This document shows positions 48,180 to 59,700 of a stretch of DNA of 64,000 nt, piece by piece. The notes under the pieces are model-generated. The model saw only the letters and a program-made list of their open reading frames with translations, did no database searches and had not been told where the DNA came from. Position 1 is the first letter of the stretch, and every line of letters begins with the position of its first letter. The translations under genes were made by a program, and so were the position numbers. This stretch comes from Brachypodium distachyon (lineage: Eukaryota > Streptophyta > Magnoliopsida > Poales > Poaceae): the NCBI RefSeq assembly GCF_000005505.3, contig NC_016131.3:9941501-10005500 (forward strand), read 5' to 3'.

Positions 48180-48987
48180 TTTTTTTTTCCGAGAAGGCCA
48201 AGGCCATATATTAAAATCAACAACTCTTACAGAACCATCTTTAAAGTACAAAAAAATTAACGCAAGTTCTTGTAAGTAAACGTCGTTTATTCCTCCTGCA
48301 CTTCGCCTTTGGTGCAGTGCAAGCAAAACTCGATGCTGCCTCTGAACCTTCGAACCACGTCGGAGCCAGGAAACCGTTGTTGACATAGCAGCCGAGAAGT
48401 CGCCGGTCGGAGCCAGAAGACGCCGGTGACAGCGATCTGAGAAACAGACCACCGTCCCGGAGAAGGAAACGTCGAAGAGGGTTGGATGACCATTCCAGAT
48501 CCGGCCAGACGGATCAGAGAAGACCTGGGCGCACTATCTTCACGATGAGGTCGAAGCCGACCGAGACTCATCAATCGGAAAAGGAACCAATAAACCGATA
48601 TACGTAGACGACCTGCAAAGCGCAAACACAAAACCAGATCCACCACTCCGGAAGAGTAGCGACCAATCGTCCCGCACTCTTCAACGCCATCGGCAGGATC
48701 GCCGTCGACGAGGTGCATGAGGAGTCGGGAAAACCTTATTCTTGACCCGTGCAATGCCGCCATCACCACCATAGCTTGGCTGCCGGTTGACCAAACCCTA
48801 ATTTTTGAAGACCTACTGTAGCACCAAAACGTAGAAGAAGCAGGGACGTTGTTCCTCGGCCATCCGGCAGGGAGACGAGATAGATCGGATCGACGCTGGC
48901 GGCGGCTAGGGCAGGAGGCCTTTTTCTATCGCGTGGGGAGTGGCAACTCAATCACAACTAATTCGTGAACTATTCGTTCTTTGCTTT
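48180..48987 (-). mobile_element. LINE-like retroposon, about 0.8 kb, minus orientation
   Basis: The exact 11-mer caaacaatcta occurs at 48169-48179 and again at 48988-48998. The run of T at 48180-48188 is the poly(A) tail of a minus-strand element, lying right next to one duplication as target-primed insertion predicts. On the minus strand the 5' part is GC-rich and leader-like (ccctagccgccgccagcgtc). A 161-codon minus-strand frame (48287-48772) has no reverse transcriptase motif, so this is a non-autonomous or 5'-region-only copy. A related fragment lies at about 40930-41440. Confidence 0.8.
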
Positions 48988-48998
48988 CAAACAATCTA
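48988..48998. repeat. 11 bp target site duplication (right)
   Basis: caaacaatcta, identical to 48169-48179, flanks the 5' end of the retroposon. Confidence 0.85.
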
Positions 48999-49156
48999 CT
49001 TCCAAGCAAGCACACCGTGGATGACATGGAAATATCTTTTAAAGATGATGACTACAGTACATCTAGATCAAGACTATGTTTTTTATTGCACTAACCCCAC
49101 TCCTAGACATTACATATGTTACTGTTGTTGTTCTCGACAACAATTAGAGTAAAGGG

Positions 49157-50700
49157 TGCCAATGCTCGATGGCTCAAGCACGGGAATAAAGGTAGGGCGT
49201 GTACGCCGGCCTTATAGCGCAGGTCGCCGTACACTTGGACAAGTTGACACGTCGATATTTTTTGAATAGGTTCGGTCGACCCTGCGGATGCGACTTAATC
49301 TTATGTTAGGAAAGGCTTCGAGGGGTTGTTAGCCTAGGGCTTGGGCCGAGCGGATCTTCCCAAGACACCTGGGGTTCCATGCAAAAAATAGGATCCTTGG
49401 AAGAGTAGCGGAGGGATTCCATGCCCACGGCAAAATTCTTTGCGAGAAATCGATTTTCAGGAGGTATTCTTGCAAAAACCAGGACCCTGGGGGCCTCTCT
49501 GCGAGAAATCTGGTGTCCTGAGGGACTTTTTTGCAAAAATCAGGGGCTTTAAGTGGTCTGATCCGACGGCCAGGGGCGTCCCCCAGCCCTAGATCAAACG
49601 GCACCGAGTCATCTTCAAGCTTGGTACGGTTGGGGAAAAGGACGGGGGTCCGGCCGGCCCCCTTTTCTTCTTTTTCCTTCGTGGCTGCTGACGGCAGGAG
49701 CTGCTACTCCGGTCGAGGCCACGCGGGGGGGCTTCCCCATCCTTCCTTCCCTTCTTTCTTGGAAAGTAAGCTCGTCCATTTGCGATTCCCGTCGGCCATG
49801 GACCGGGGAGAGGACGACGATGTGTCGTCGGCGGAGTGGCTTGGGCCCGGACGCCTAGGAGCTTGTTGGCCTATAAAATGGAGACTTTGGGCACTGTGAA
49901 GCTTCACACCATACTTGTTTGGCTTGCCCGGTGCCGAAGACGCGTTCGGCGGCACCCGGCATTCCTTCGAGGGCTTGGTGTAGTAGGGAGCTCCGCAGGG
50001 GCATTAGCTACTCTTCGGTGACGACAGAGGTCGTGTTGTTCGTCGGGACAAGGCCGCGGAAGCTCTCCATCGTCGAGTCGTCTTGGGGGTGTGGAGCGCG
50101 GGCGAGGCCTCTCGGAGCGCGGTGCTGATCGTGCCTTCAAGTGCAGCCGGGGGATCCTCGTCGCCGGTTGGGATCTTCTTGCTCCTGTGGAGGTGAGGGC
50201 AGCTTCGCGGCGCCGTCCCTGTGTCCTTTAGGTGCCGGCGACCCTTGTGGGAGTTCGGTCGAACACCTCGGGTGCGTCGTGGCTTGGCAAAGGCGCGGAC
50301 ATGGCCTTGACGCGACACGGGCGCGCGTGTGCGGCGAGAGCGATGACGGTGAGGCCATGCGGCGCATGACGCGAGCACGGCGCGGAGGGGCGCACACGCG
50401 GACGCGGGCAGGGACGCGGGCACGTGGGCGCGACGTGCGCGGAGCGGAGAGGCACGCGTGTAGACGGGGGCACGGAGGCGCGGTCGCGTGGCCGGCACGG
50501 TGTACGCGTAGGCGAGAGCACGAGCGCGAGACCGGCATGGCGTAGGCGAGGCGCGGCTAGGTGCGGGTGCGGGCGCGGGCGGCAGTGCTCGGGCGCGCGC
50601 ACGGCACAGCGTGGCGCTTGGCGCGGCTTGTTGTTTGCGCGGGTACCGGCGGTAGAACGCGGGCATTTTGCTGAGCACCTTGCGGGCGAGGATTGCAGCA
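49157..50700 (-). repeat. 3' LTR of the gypsy element
   Basis: The minus strand begins TGCTGCAATCC right after the polypurine tract and ends gagcattggca at 49157, so it has TG...CA ends and a length of 1544 bp. The half nearest the internal region is extremely GC-rich. There is no second LTR to compare, so the outer edge rests on TG...CA alone. A plus-strand (antisense) TATA box lies within it. Confidence 0.65.
49872..49878 (+). promoter_or_regulatory. Antisense TATA box inside the LTR
   Basis: ctataaaatgg on the plus strand, antisense to the retrotransposon but pointing at the antisense ORF that starts at 50791. A gtgagg donor near 50192 and a ttcgcag acceptor ending at 50785 would allow a 5' UTR intron across the LTR edge. 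Confidence 0.4.
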
Positions 50701-50731
50701 TCCCTTTTGCTCCTCTTTCTCCTTTTTTGTT
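50701..50731 (-). promoter_or_regulatory. Polypurine tract of the gypsy element
   Basis: The plus strand reads tcccttttgctcctctttct and continues in pyrimidines; on the minus strand it is an A/G run ending aaaaggga right next to the TG of the LTR. This is where plus-strand DNA synthesis would be primed, and it fixes the element's orientation. Confidence 0.75.
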
Positions 50732-50790
50732 GATTCCTTTTGAAGTTTTCCGCACTTTGCTAATTCTTGGCGGGTCTTTTCGCAGGTGAG

Positions 50791-53435
50791 ATGGCGGGGC
50801 TCGATGTCGAGCGTCCGGTGGGTGAGCCAGTGAGGGGATCTTCAGCGGCGCAGCTTGCGGCGAATCGACCGTCGCGGAAGAAGGTCTCCTTTCGCCCTCG
50901 CGGTGGCCCTGCCTTGGTTCTGTCGGCGCCGGTGGACGGTGGAGGTTGGGCACACGACCACCTTCTCCCTTCGTCGATGAGTCCTGAGGACCTCGTTCAG
51001 CTGGAGGAGGCGGGGTACTTCCCCAAGGGGGATGGTATCCTGCCTGATGGTGAGGAGGTGAGGCTCGACCAGCGGCGGCGTCCGGGATGCATCGTGGCAT
51101 TCTCGGCCTGGTTTCACGCCGGCTTGTGTGTGCCCGTTCACCCCTTCCCGCTGGAGTTTCTGGAGACGTACGGCATCGAGCTGGCCCAGCTTCACCCGTC
51201 GACGATGGTGAGGTTGAACGTTTTCAGGTGGCTGTGCTTCACGAGGAGTCTTCGATGAAGCTTCTGCTGTTCTACTTCACCATGGAGGTGAGGGAGTTGC
51301 TCACCCCGGACGGCTTTGCTTTGAGCGCCTTTGGTTCGGTGAACCTGAGGCTTTGCTCCGGTTTTGGGGACGACTTCCTGCTTATGCCGGGGAAGAGCGC
51401 GGAGAAGTGGTTCGTCAAGTGAGAGTCCCAGTGGTTTCTCCTTCGGGCTTCGAAGACCCGTCTTCGGCACACGGGTGATCTCCCCCGGCACTCTAGGGCC
51501 GGAGGTCTCAGGGAGGTGTCCCACCCCGGCGATCCTCGGTCGGCCGACCTCTGGAAGGTGGCCAAGATCAAGGAGGTGTCCGCCGAGAGAAGCTTTCGTG
51601 ACCTCATGGAGGAGATGGTGATGGCGGGACGCTTCATGATGAGGAGTCGTCTGAGGTCTGAGATTGGGATCCCTCGATCTTTCCGTCCTCCACAGCTCGT
51701 CACCGCACGTGAGTGGCGCTCCTCTCCCCTTCGTGCCTTGATTGTTTTCCCTTGTGAAGGTACTTAACAATTTTAGGCTTATCTTTTTCAGCGATGTTTT
51801 CCGAGGAGAGGGCGGCGTTGTGGGCCACGCAGCTGATAGGTCCGTACGGCGGGCCAGAGCACCGCGACTACGAGGCCAAGATCAGCGAGGGGGGATGTCA
51901 CAACATCATCGCGAGGTGCTTCCGGAAGATGGTGCCTGTGCGACAAGATCCGAAGCTTGGTCGCCTTCTTCGAGTGGGCGATCGCTACTCCCGCTTGGCA
52001 ACACCGCCGATGTTGGCGGTGGGGTCCAAGCTGCGGGATTCCTGTGGGAAGACGAAGGCGGGAACGGCGGTGCTGGGCCTGGTGGTGCCTGTCGCGCCGG
52101 TCCCCAAAATACCTCGTCGGTCGAGTGGATGCAAGAGGAAAGCTCCCCCGACTCCTTCTCCTTCTCTTGACTACACCCCGGCGGATTCGGCAGATCCTGT
52201 CGTGGGCGAGTCGAGGTCCCCCCTGAGGGTGACCTTGGATCTGCACATGAATGGGAAGATTGGACTCGAGCAAGTTCTTCCTCCTTCGAGTCACGAGGTT
52301 GAGGCTTTCACTCGTGAGACGGGGCTTCAGCTTCAGAGCAACTCAGTGGTGGAGTTGTCGACCGGAGCCAGCGGTGCGGGCGTCCAGGTGTTCTCTATTG
52401 GTCGCGAGCATCCTGAGGAGGATGCTCCTACCCCGGGTGAGGGCCCTTCTCTTTTGTTCACGTCATTCTTTTTCAGAATGATTTTGACATGATCTTCTTG
52501 ACTTGTTTTTAGGTGCAAGGGCCGCGGAACCCGGGGTTCTTGAGGGCAAGCCCTCGATTCAGGCGAGGGATGGATCGCTTCTGACGTCCGAGGATGGAGC
52601 GAGAGATCCTTTCGTGACACTAGAGCTGGTGAGCATCCGTGACGTATCTCCCTTTGCCCTTTGGGTTAGCTTTGTGCTAACTTCCTCTTCTTTATAGGTG
52701 AGAGGCTTGGTCGAGACCGTGGGTGCCCTTCCTGCCCTCAAGACTCTGGTGGGGGCGCTTTCCGCTGCTTTGGACATGGAGATGTCCAAGTCTACCCTTG
52801 CCTTGAGTGAGTTGGCTTCGGAGAGGGTGCAGCGCGAGGCCGTGGAGGCTGAGCTCTTCCGCGTTTCGGCAGAGCTCGCGGCCATGAAGACCAGGGCTCG
52901 ACTTGCTGAGGAGCGCCAGAAGGACGAGATCGCGAGGACCCGTCGAGTTGAGGAGGACCTGGTGGTGGCCAACCTTGATAGGGAGCACGCCCGCGCGAAG
53001 GCAGCTTCCCTCAAGGTGGAGTTAGCGGCAGCGGTTGACGGCCCGATGCTTGCTCCTCGTGCTCGTCCTCCACTGGATCGTCGTCCCGAGGTGGTTTCGC
53101 TTTTGCTTGCCCAGGCCACCGAGATTCGGGAGACGATGACTTGCCTGAGGAGTGTTCCCCAACCAGATCTTCCTCCGTGTCGCACGGTGGATGAGGCGAG
53201 CAGGGTGCTTACTTCCCAGGTGGAGCTCATTGAGCCTATCGTGAAGAAGTGCCTCCTGAGTACGGGTGCCCGACTAGTTTCATCGGCGGTTGCGGCAGTC
53301 CTTGACAGTGGTGCCGGGATGAGCGGGCTTGAGGGTGAGATGTCTCACGGGGCAAAGAAGTTTTTGGCGGACCAGGGTGATCCTCTTCGCGCTCAGGCTC
53401 GACGCTTCATGCGTTGCCTTGAGCCCGCTCTTTAG
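50791..53435 (+). pseudogene. Antisense extra ORF of the gypsy element (Transposase_28-like), 4 exons, damaged
   Basis: Exons: 50791-51708, 51792-52436, 52513-52628, 52698-53435, with gt...ag introns of 83, 76 and 69 bp whose phases all agree. Exon 1 contains PVHPFPLEFLETYGIELAQL followed by HPSTMVRLNVF, the hallmark of the plant 'putative gypsy type transposon' domain (PF04195, Transposase_28). One frameshift follows LNVF, and a TGA follows KWFVK where relatives would continue (probably once Trp). Exon 4 encodes a long coiled coil (Ala/Glu/Arg-rich, residues about 30-110 of that exon) and an Arg/Leu-rich end, MRCLEPAL. The function of this protein is unknown even in intact elements. It may be made from an antisense transcript. 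Confidence 0.7.
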
Positions 53436-54552
53436 GAGGGTGACGGTGAGGCGTGAGCCTCGTCGCCCTTGGAGGTGTTGATGTACCTCAGCTGCTTACT
53501 TATGCGATGTTGCATATCCCAACTTGACTTTGCCTCATGTCTAGCATGCTTAAACCCTTAGTCGTAGAGGTTGTAAGGCTGCTTTTTTGTTGTGTTTCAT
53601 GCTTCACTATGTATTTCTCATAGTATTTCTCATGTTAACCTAGGTTGGCATGTATTTCTCATGTTTCACCATGTAGTCGACATTATCGGAAATGTTAACT
53701 TGGCTCAACATGTGTTTCTTGGAGTACTATATTTCCTTCATGTGAAGTACTATATTTCCATAGTTTATACAGCTCGCGATAGTTCGCTATGATTGCACTT
53801 TTGAGCCATCAATTGCTGTCGCCGTTGGGATACGACTTGGCTTCGGCGCCTTAGGCCATGGTTACGAGCCACGGATCCCGGTACCCTTGTGAGGGTCGCT
53901 ATCGATATGCCGGTAGTGATCCGGACATTTTGACTTGCCGTTTGGGAAATTTCATGCGGAATTTTCGCTCTTCGGACTTCAGGAAGCTATGCTTTCCCGC
54001 GATTATTATGGAGCCTTAACCCGTTTACTATCATGCAGGCCGGTGCGCGACGTCTCGCATACGAGTAGCATGGTTCTCCGAGGTAAGTGTGCTCATGCAT
54101 AACTCGCTTATTTACGGTTCTTCCTAAATGCGTTTTAAGGAGCTTCCGGCCCTCGGGGGACTTGGTTCTACTTGGCGGATGGCCTTGAGGCACGCTAGGA
54201 TCCACCAAGGAACGAGTCGCTAATAGCGACCTATGTCCATGGACATTTTTAGAGGGTGCTTGGGCCAGCGGGGGCCTTTTCGCGTTCCTCGGTGAGCGGC
54301 ACAGGGGCAGCGGCTCTTTTACGACGATGAGTCGTGTGAGTGTCTCGTGTCATTCTTAACTTTTCCTTAAGGACTTGCTTTATTGATCCTTACTTTCTTG
54401 TCTTAAGGTATGGCCCGATGGGCCCTTACAAGTCTTATGTAGACGTGGCCTCGTTGGCGCTTACGATCCCTCGAAGTTTCGCAGGGAAGAGGCCGGTTGG
54501 GCACTGATGGTCTCCTTTTGGGAGCAGCAAGGATTGCCTTTGAACGTTCTCC
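53436..54552. other. Spacer between the antisense ORF and integrase
   Basis: Non-coding internal part of the gypsy element. Around 53600-53720 there are short direct repeats of catgtatttctcat and relatives. No other gene is seen. Confidence 0.55.
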
Positions 54553-56010
54553 TTAGGCGTAGAAACGTCGGAGCTTGTTGCCGTTCCAGGCATGGACAAG
54601 ATTTTGTCCTTTCATGTTCTCGAAGTGGTATTCACCATTTCCCAATACTGCGGTGATGCGGTATGGTCCTTCCCATTTAGGGTCGAGTTTGCGCTGGAAC
54701 TTTGGGTCGACATTCTTTTTCAGTACGAGATCTCCTTGGAAGAAGACTCATTCCCGCACTCTTGTGTTGTAGAAGCGTGCGGCACTTTGCTTGTAGACGG
54801 CGTGCCTCATGAGGGCTTTGCCACGAGCTTCTTCCACAAGATCGATGGCCGTCTTGTGATGCTCTTCATTTTCGATGAAGCCAATTGGGGTGGCTTCTTG
54901 GAGCCTTTCGACTCGAGGTGAGCGGAACTTGACCTCGGCGGGAAGAACTGCTTCGGCTCCATATACCAAAGAGAATGGTGTTCGGCCCGTGGAACGGCTT
55001 ACGGTGGTGCGTATGTCCCAAACCACGCTAGCGAGTTCATCTCCCCATGCTCCCCTTGCTTTGCTAACCGTGTTCTCTACCCTTCGGCGGAGTCCTTGGA
55101 GGATTAATCCATTTGCCCTTTCACAAGCGTCGTTGCTCTTTGGGTAAGCAACGGATGCGACTTGCAGTTTGATCTCAAGGCATTCGCAGAATTTGATGAA
55201 TTCCGCACAGTCGAACTGTTTGCCATTGTCCATGGTTAGCTCTCGCGGGACGCGATATCGGCATATGATGTTTTCCTAGAAAAAAAAATTGAACGGCCTG
55301 TGACGTGATCTTGCCGAGCGGCGCTGCTTCTATCCATTTGGAGAAGTAATCAATCGTCACCACGAGGTACTTGCAGCCCCCGTTGCATGCGGGGAAAGGC
55401 CCGAGAAGGTCCATTCCCCAGCGTGCGAATGGCCATGTTATCGGGATATTCTTCAGGGAAGTCTTGGGCGCATAGATTGACTTAGCCATTTTCTGGTAAG
55501 CTTCGCATTTTCGCAATATGGTGATTGCGTCTTGCACCATGGTGGGCCAATAGAACCCCTGACGTAAGGCTTTCGTCGCGGTGGCTCTTGGTGCAAGATG
55601 GTGGCCGTATATTCCCGAATGGATTTCCAGGAGGAGCTCGGCTCTCCGGTCAAGAGTTATGCACTTAAGCAATGCGGCCGCTCCTTTCTTGTACAGGATG
55701 CCGTCGAGGAGGACGTACATCTTGGCTTTTGCGAGCAGAGTTTTGGCGCTTGTGCCTTCTGCTTCTTCGTCCACCTCGCCTTTCAAAGCGCGGATAATCA
55801 GTGTCATCCAAGAGCGTGGAGCGTCGATGACCATGCTGATCTTTGAAGCTTCGTCAAGGGCGTCGGCTTCTTTCTTTATGGATAGGGCGCGAATTACTTC
55901 AAAGAATGCATCGGGTGGCAGCACCGGCCGTTCGGGCTAACCTATCGGCCAGGTGATTTTGTCCTCGTGAAATACGTCGTGCCTCCATGCTCAGGAAATA
56001 CCGTTCCATC
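54553..56010 (-). pseudogene. Gypsy pol fragment: RNase H end and integrase, broken
   Basis: On the minus strand the fragment opens with an RNase H C-terminus (RKMERYFLSMEARRISRGQN, then HLADRLARTA). After a frameshift LPPDAFFEVI leads into integrase. The zinc finger reads HSGIYGHH...YWPTM...KCEAYQ, so the second Cys of the CxxC pair is Tyr. The catalytic core has WGMDLLGPFP, then after a frameshift in a T-run TMDNGKQFD, and NDACERANGLI, so the D, D and E residues are kept. A TGA follows FYNTRVRE, yet the frame stays open past it through FQGDLVLKKNVDPKFQRKLD and WEGPYRI to the natural end LRRFYA at 54553. At least two frameshifts and one stop make it non-functional. Confidence 0.85.
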
Positions 56011-56332
56011 TTGCGAACTTCTTACATATACATAAGTAACATAAGTAATGCTGAATATCAACCCTTGAATCCGGTTGCTCTCAAACACTTGAACCAGCTG
56101 CAACTTCCAAAAAATATCCGGTTGAAAATAATTGAAATCTGAACGAGCGGATAAAATTATTAGAATTCCAATCCGATTTAAACTGATATACACGGACCGC
56201 ATGGGTCGGAAGTTGGAACCGTTTCCAGCTCATCCAAAGCCGGAAGCTTCGCAGCCAAGGAAACCAAACACGAACGCGTGTGGTTCACACGTATCGTATC
56301 CGGCCACCGCCCACGCGTTCCCTATAAACCAC

Positions 56333-56338
56333 CAGCCA
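56333..56338 (+). promoter_or_regulatory. TATA box of the PQT3-like gene
   Basis: TATAAA in ccctataaaccacc, followed by a CT-rich and then GC-rich leader. The ATG is about 450 bp downstream, so a long 5' UTR or a leader intron is likely. The truncated gypsy element ends about 320 bp upstream. Confidence 0.55.
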
Positions 56339-56789
56339 CCGCCTACTCTTCGATTCCCCTCTCGCCCGTCTCCAATCACTCGAAAAAAATTCCCCAATCG
56401 CCGCCGCCGCCACTGCGGAACCCTAGCCCCCGCGCGACCTCCAATCGGGACGCCTCCTCCGGCGAAACCCGCTGCTCCGGGCCGCCACGCTTCGGAAGCG
56501 GTTGTACTCGGCGTCCCCGTCCAAGCTCTTCGATCGCGTCCTGCATCCGGCGACCTCGTCAGGATTCGCGACGCGCAGATCCAGAAAGGCTTCGACTACT
56601 ACGTGCTGCTTCGACTCCGTGCTCGTTGAAGGGATCCGGGGGCCGCCGTCGCCGACGTCGATCGCCTTAGATCGGATCCGATTTGTAACTCTCTACTGTT
56701 GCAATTCTGTATATTTAATCTGAGAAATTTGCCAGCCGTCTCGAAAAAATTGTGCAAAAGAGAGGCGGCAGCACAAAAGAGACTCAGTC

Positions 56790-59700
56790 ATGGGTGTTGT
56801 GTATTACAAATATAAGAGTGCAAAGGAAACATATTCTGTGCCAATTCCCTATTCTTTTATATCTGTTTCTGAACTCAAGCAGCTCATCTTGACGAGTAAC
56901 CGTCATGGCCATGGCCGTACCCGTGGCCGAGGTCCCAGGGAGGATATCGCCATCTCCAACGCCCAGACTGGCGAAGGTTCGTTTTAAAGCCGAGTAGTTT
57001 TACTTAGGTCATGGTTTATATATACAATATCATTCAATTCTGTAAGATCCTGGGAAATTGGGTAGTCGTTCTACCATGTAAATTGTGCAACCTAACTGAC
57101 AATAGCATCGGCAGTTGAGCTAGTGCCCCACTTGAGACTGTTGTCTTGTGATGCGTTGGAATGAATCCATTAGAAAATGGTTTGAAGTCGTCTAAGTTGC
57201 TTATGCGATATGATTTTGCTATTTTGATCGCTCAAAGTTTGATTAGCTCAACAGCTAGACAAAGTGATAACACAATGAAAATATCAGAAAAGTGAGACCT
57301 GAATCCATCAGAAATTGATCCTACCATTTAGGGTGTTCCCCTGCAAGATATGCGGATCTTTCTGTGATGTATAAGAGGCACCAGTTCTGTTCAACATTCC
57401 TTTGTGCTGATCATATAGTTTAAATGTGGCTTTTAAGCACACAAGTGACTTGCTGTAGCTAGGAACAAAAACAACGGATGGGTTTCTTGTGTAGCTCTGA
57501 ACAAAGCAATACCTAGATATTGTTGTTCGGTTCCATGCTTTATCGATCAATGAGTTTGAAATGGCTCACTTCAGTACGTAACCACTTCTTCAGCATGTTT
57601 ATCCGTGTGTTCACTGTTCACATGGATAGCCAATTTTGCCTTTGTCTCATTCCTCACGATATGATGCGGTTGTTTATGTGGATCATGGTGTGCGAATTAT
57701 ACGTTCACTCCTGCATGGCAATCAATAATCTGTATCAAACCGTACTCATATTTGTTTAGAGAGATATTAGAAGTGTGTAGTGAGGAAGTGCTGCTATACT
57801 CATTCAGCATGTCGATAGGATATGCTTCTATAGGATGAGAGATCTTCAATGTGTGTAACTGAAAGTTCTGTTTGTAATTCCTGTGGATAATTTTTATTTG
57901 CAGATTGTGACTAGTCATGCTCTAATATTTCCTGCACATCTCAATAGCTCTTGAAATTCCTAGCTTTCTCGATATAAATCAATCTGTTATTTTGATGTGT
58001 TGTATTATTGTTATTTGAAGATTTTAGTTTCAGATTCAGTTTAGAACGTCGGTGTTGTTTATTAGCATTTTCTGGTTATATCAGCGAAAAGTTCTTTCTA
58101 CACGTAAAGCTATATGAGTATTGTTTGAGTGAAATGATTGACTTCTTTCGTTTCCTGTGTTTGTTTTTGAGTGCAGAATATGCAGATGAAAATGCCATGG
58201 TACCACAGAACGTAACTGTTCTGGTCCGCCGAACTGCCGGACAAATGTCAGAGAATATCGTATTGTTCTCCTCGTAAGTCACCATTCCCCTGTTTGGATA
58301 GAGGTTAGGAGAGGAATGTAGTCATAGTAGGAAATTTAGGTTAGCATATCTTGGGACAGTTTCTAGCTTTCATTCTTAATAAAACTTGGTGTTTGTAACG
58401 AAAATATAGATTTGCGCATTACCTTCAAAGAATGAACCATATTGATGTGAATATTATCTTACGTAGATGATGTCTCTCTCTCTCTCTCTCTCCCTCTCCA
58501 AACAGATTCTTCAGTTCGGGTCACTGATGGCTGAGGAGATGTTCTTTTGTATATCCTAATGTTGTATTGCTAATTCATTGCAGGCGGATAGTTATAGAGG
58601 ATGGTTCTGTGGCTTCAAACAAATCAGTAATTACTGAATCCGCTTCAAAATCTTGTTCCTCCACAGAAGTGCAAGATGAAGATGCTGCAATCGCAGCTGT
58701 GATTTATGCAGCTGAACTCAAATGGTTAGAATACAAATCCCCTCGCATAATCAGTACCTAGATTTTTTTTGGTACCATCTCTAATTGTCATGTTCAATGG
58801 TGCATGTAGGGAAGAGCAATCTTCTAAGAGAGGGCAAGGTGGTGGAAGGTTTACATCTGGACGCCATTATGGTAATGCGGATTTTTCTTTCTTCATTCAG
58901 TTTCATGTTCTCTCAAGTTATGATTACACTTTAAGGCTCTTAAAAAATTCAAAAACATAGTTATGATAATGAAGTTCATGTAGGTGCTCAAGCTTTGCTA
59001 AAACAATGTTTCACTTGAATATTTTATAGTCTAACCAAACAGTTCCCTGACCCATTAGATAGTCTTCGAACTTCAACATATTTGCATTGTTTTGTGATGT
59101 TGAACATTATTTGACATGTGCTCTGTTTGACAAACCTTTCTAATTGAAGGTCATGGGCCGCTGGAAGGGGAGGCACCTCCACCAGGCTATGTGTGTCGCA
59201 GCTGTGGAGTACCAGGCCATTTCATTCAACATTGCCCACAGGAAAACCAGAAACCTCCACCTGGCTACACCTGCTTCAGATGCCGAATTCCAGGGCATTT
59301 TATTCAACATTGCCCAACCATTGGTGATCTCAAATTTGACAATTATAATAAAGTGTCTCGTTCGCTTGCCCCGGTTGTATCTGCAAATCCTGTTGATGGC
59401 ATTCCATCTGCACTTGCCCCAGCTGCATCTGTGAGTGTTGTTGATGACTTGCCAGCAGAACTCCACTGCCGACTATGTAATAAGGTGATGGCAGATGCGG
59501 TGTTAACAAGCAAGTGCTGCTTCGACAGTTTCTGTGATAAATGTAAGCGTTTTTTATGTATTCCATACGTCATACGGATCTTTAGAAGTCTTACTGTGCG
59601 GTGGACCAATGTACTACCCAGATATTCGAAATGTTTTTATGATCCAACATTATTTTACTCCACACAAGTGTTTTCTGTGTACATTCTATGTTCAAACTAG

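Larger units (their letters stand above)
49157..56010 (-). mobile_element. 5'-truncated Ty3/gypsy retrotransposon with antisense ORF (Tat-like)
   Basis: Read on the minus strand the order is: end of RNase H, integrase (about 56010-54553), a spacer of about 1.1 kb, an antisense multi-exon ORF on the plus strand (50791-53435), a polypurine tract (50701-50731), then the 3' LTR (49157-50700). An extra antisense ORF between pol and the 3' LTR is known for some Tat-lineage gypsy elements such as Grande/RIRE2 relatives. Gag, protease, reverse transcriptase and the 5' LTR are missing; the sequence leaves the element near 56010. Pol carries frameshifts and stops, so the copy is dead. The right edge is approximate. 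Confidence 0.8.

Noticed and set aside
48287..48772. 161-codon minus-strand frame
   Set aside because: It is inside the retroposon and shows no reverse transcriptase, endonuclease or gag-like motif, so I treat it as part of the element and not as a gene.
50228..51100. 290-codon minus-strand open frame
   Set aside because: It is Pro/Arg/Ala-rich and lies across the very GC-rich LTR edge and opposite the antisense ORF. Length comes from base composition; no domain is seen.
49157..53435. Reading the gypsy element as plus-oriented, with the Transposase_28 ORF as gag
   Set aside because: Integrase is on the minus strand, and the polypurine tract abuts the LTR in minus orientation. No tRNA primer-binding site follows 50700 on the plus strand.
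56132..56629. 165-codon frame upstream of the PQT3-like gene
   Set aside because: It crosses the TATA box and the GC-rich leader and would need translation from before the transcription start. Most likely 5' UTR.
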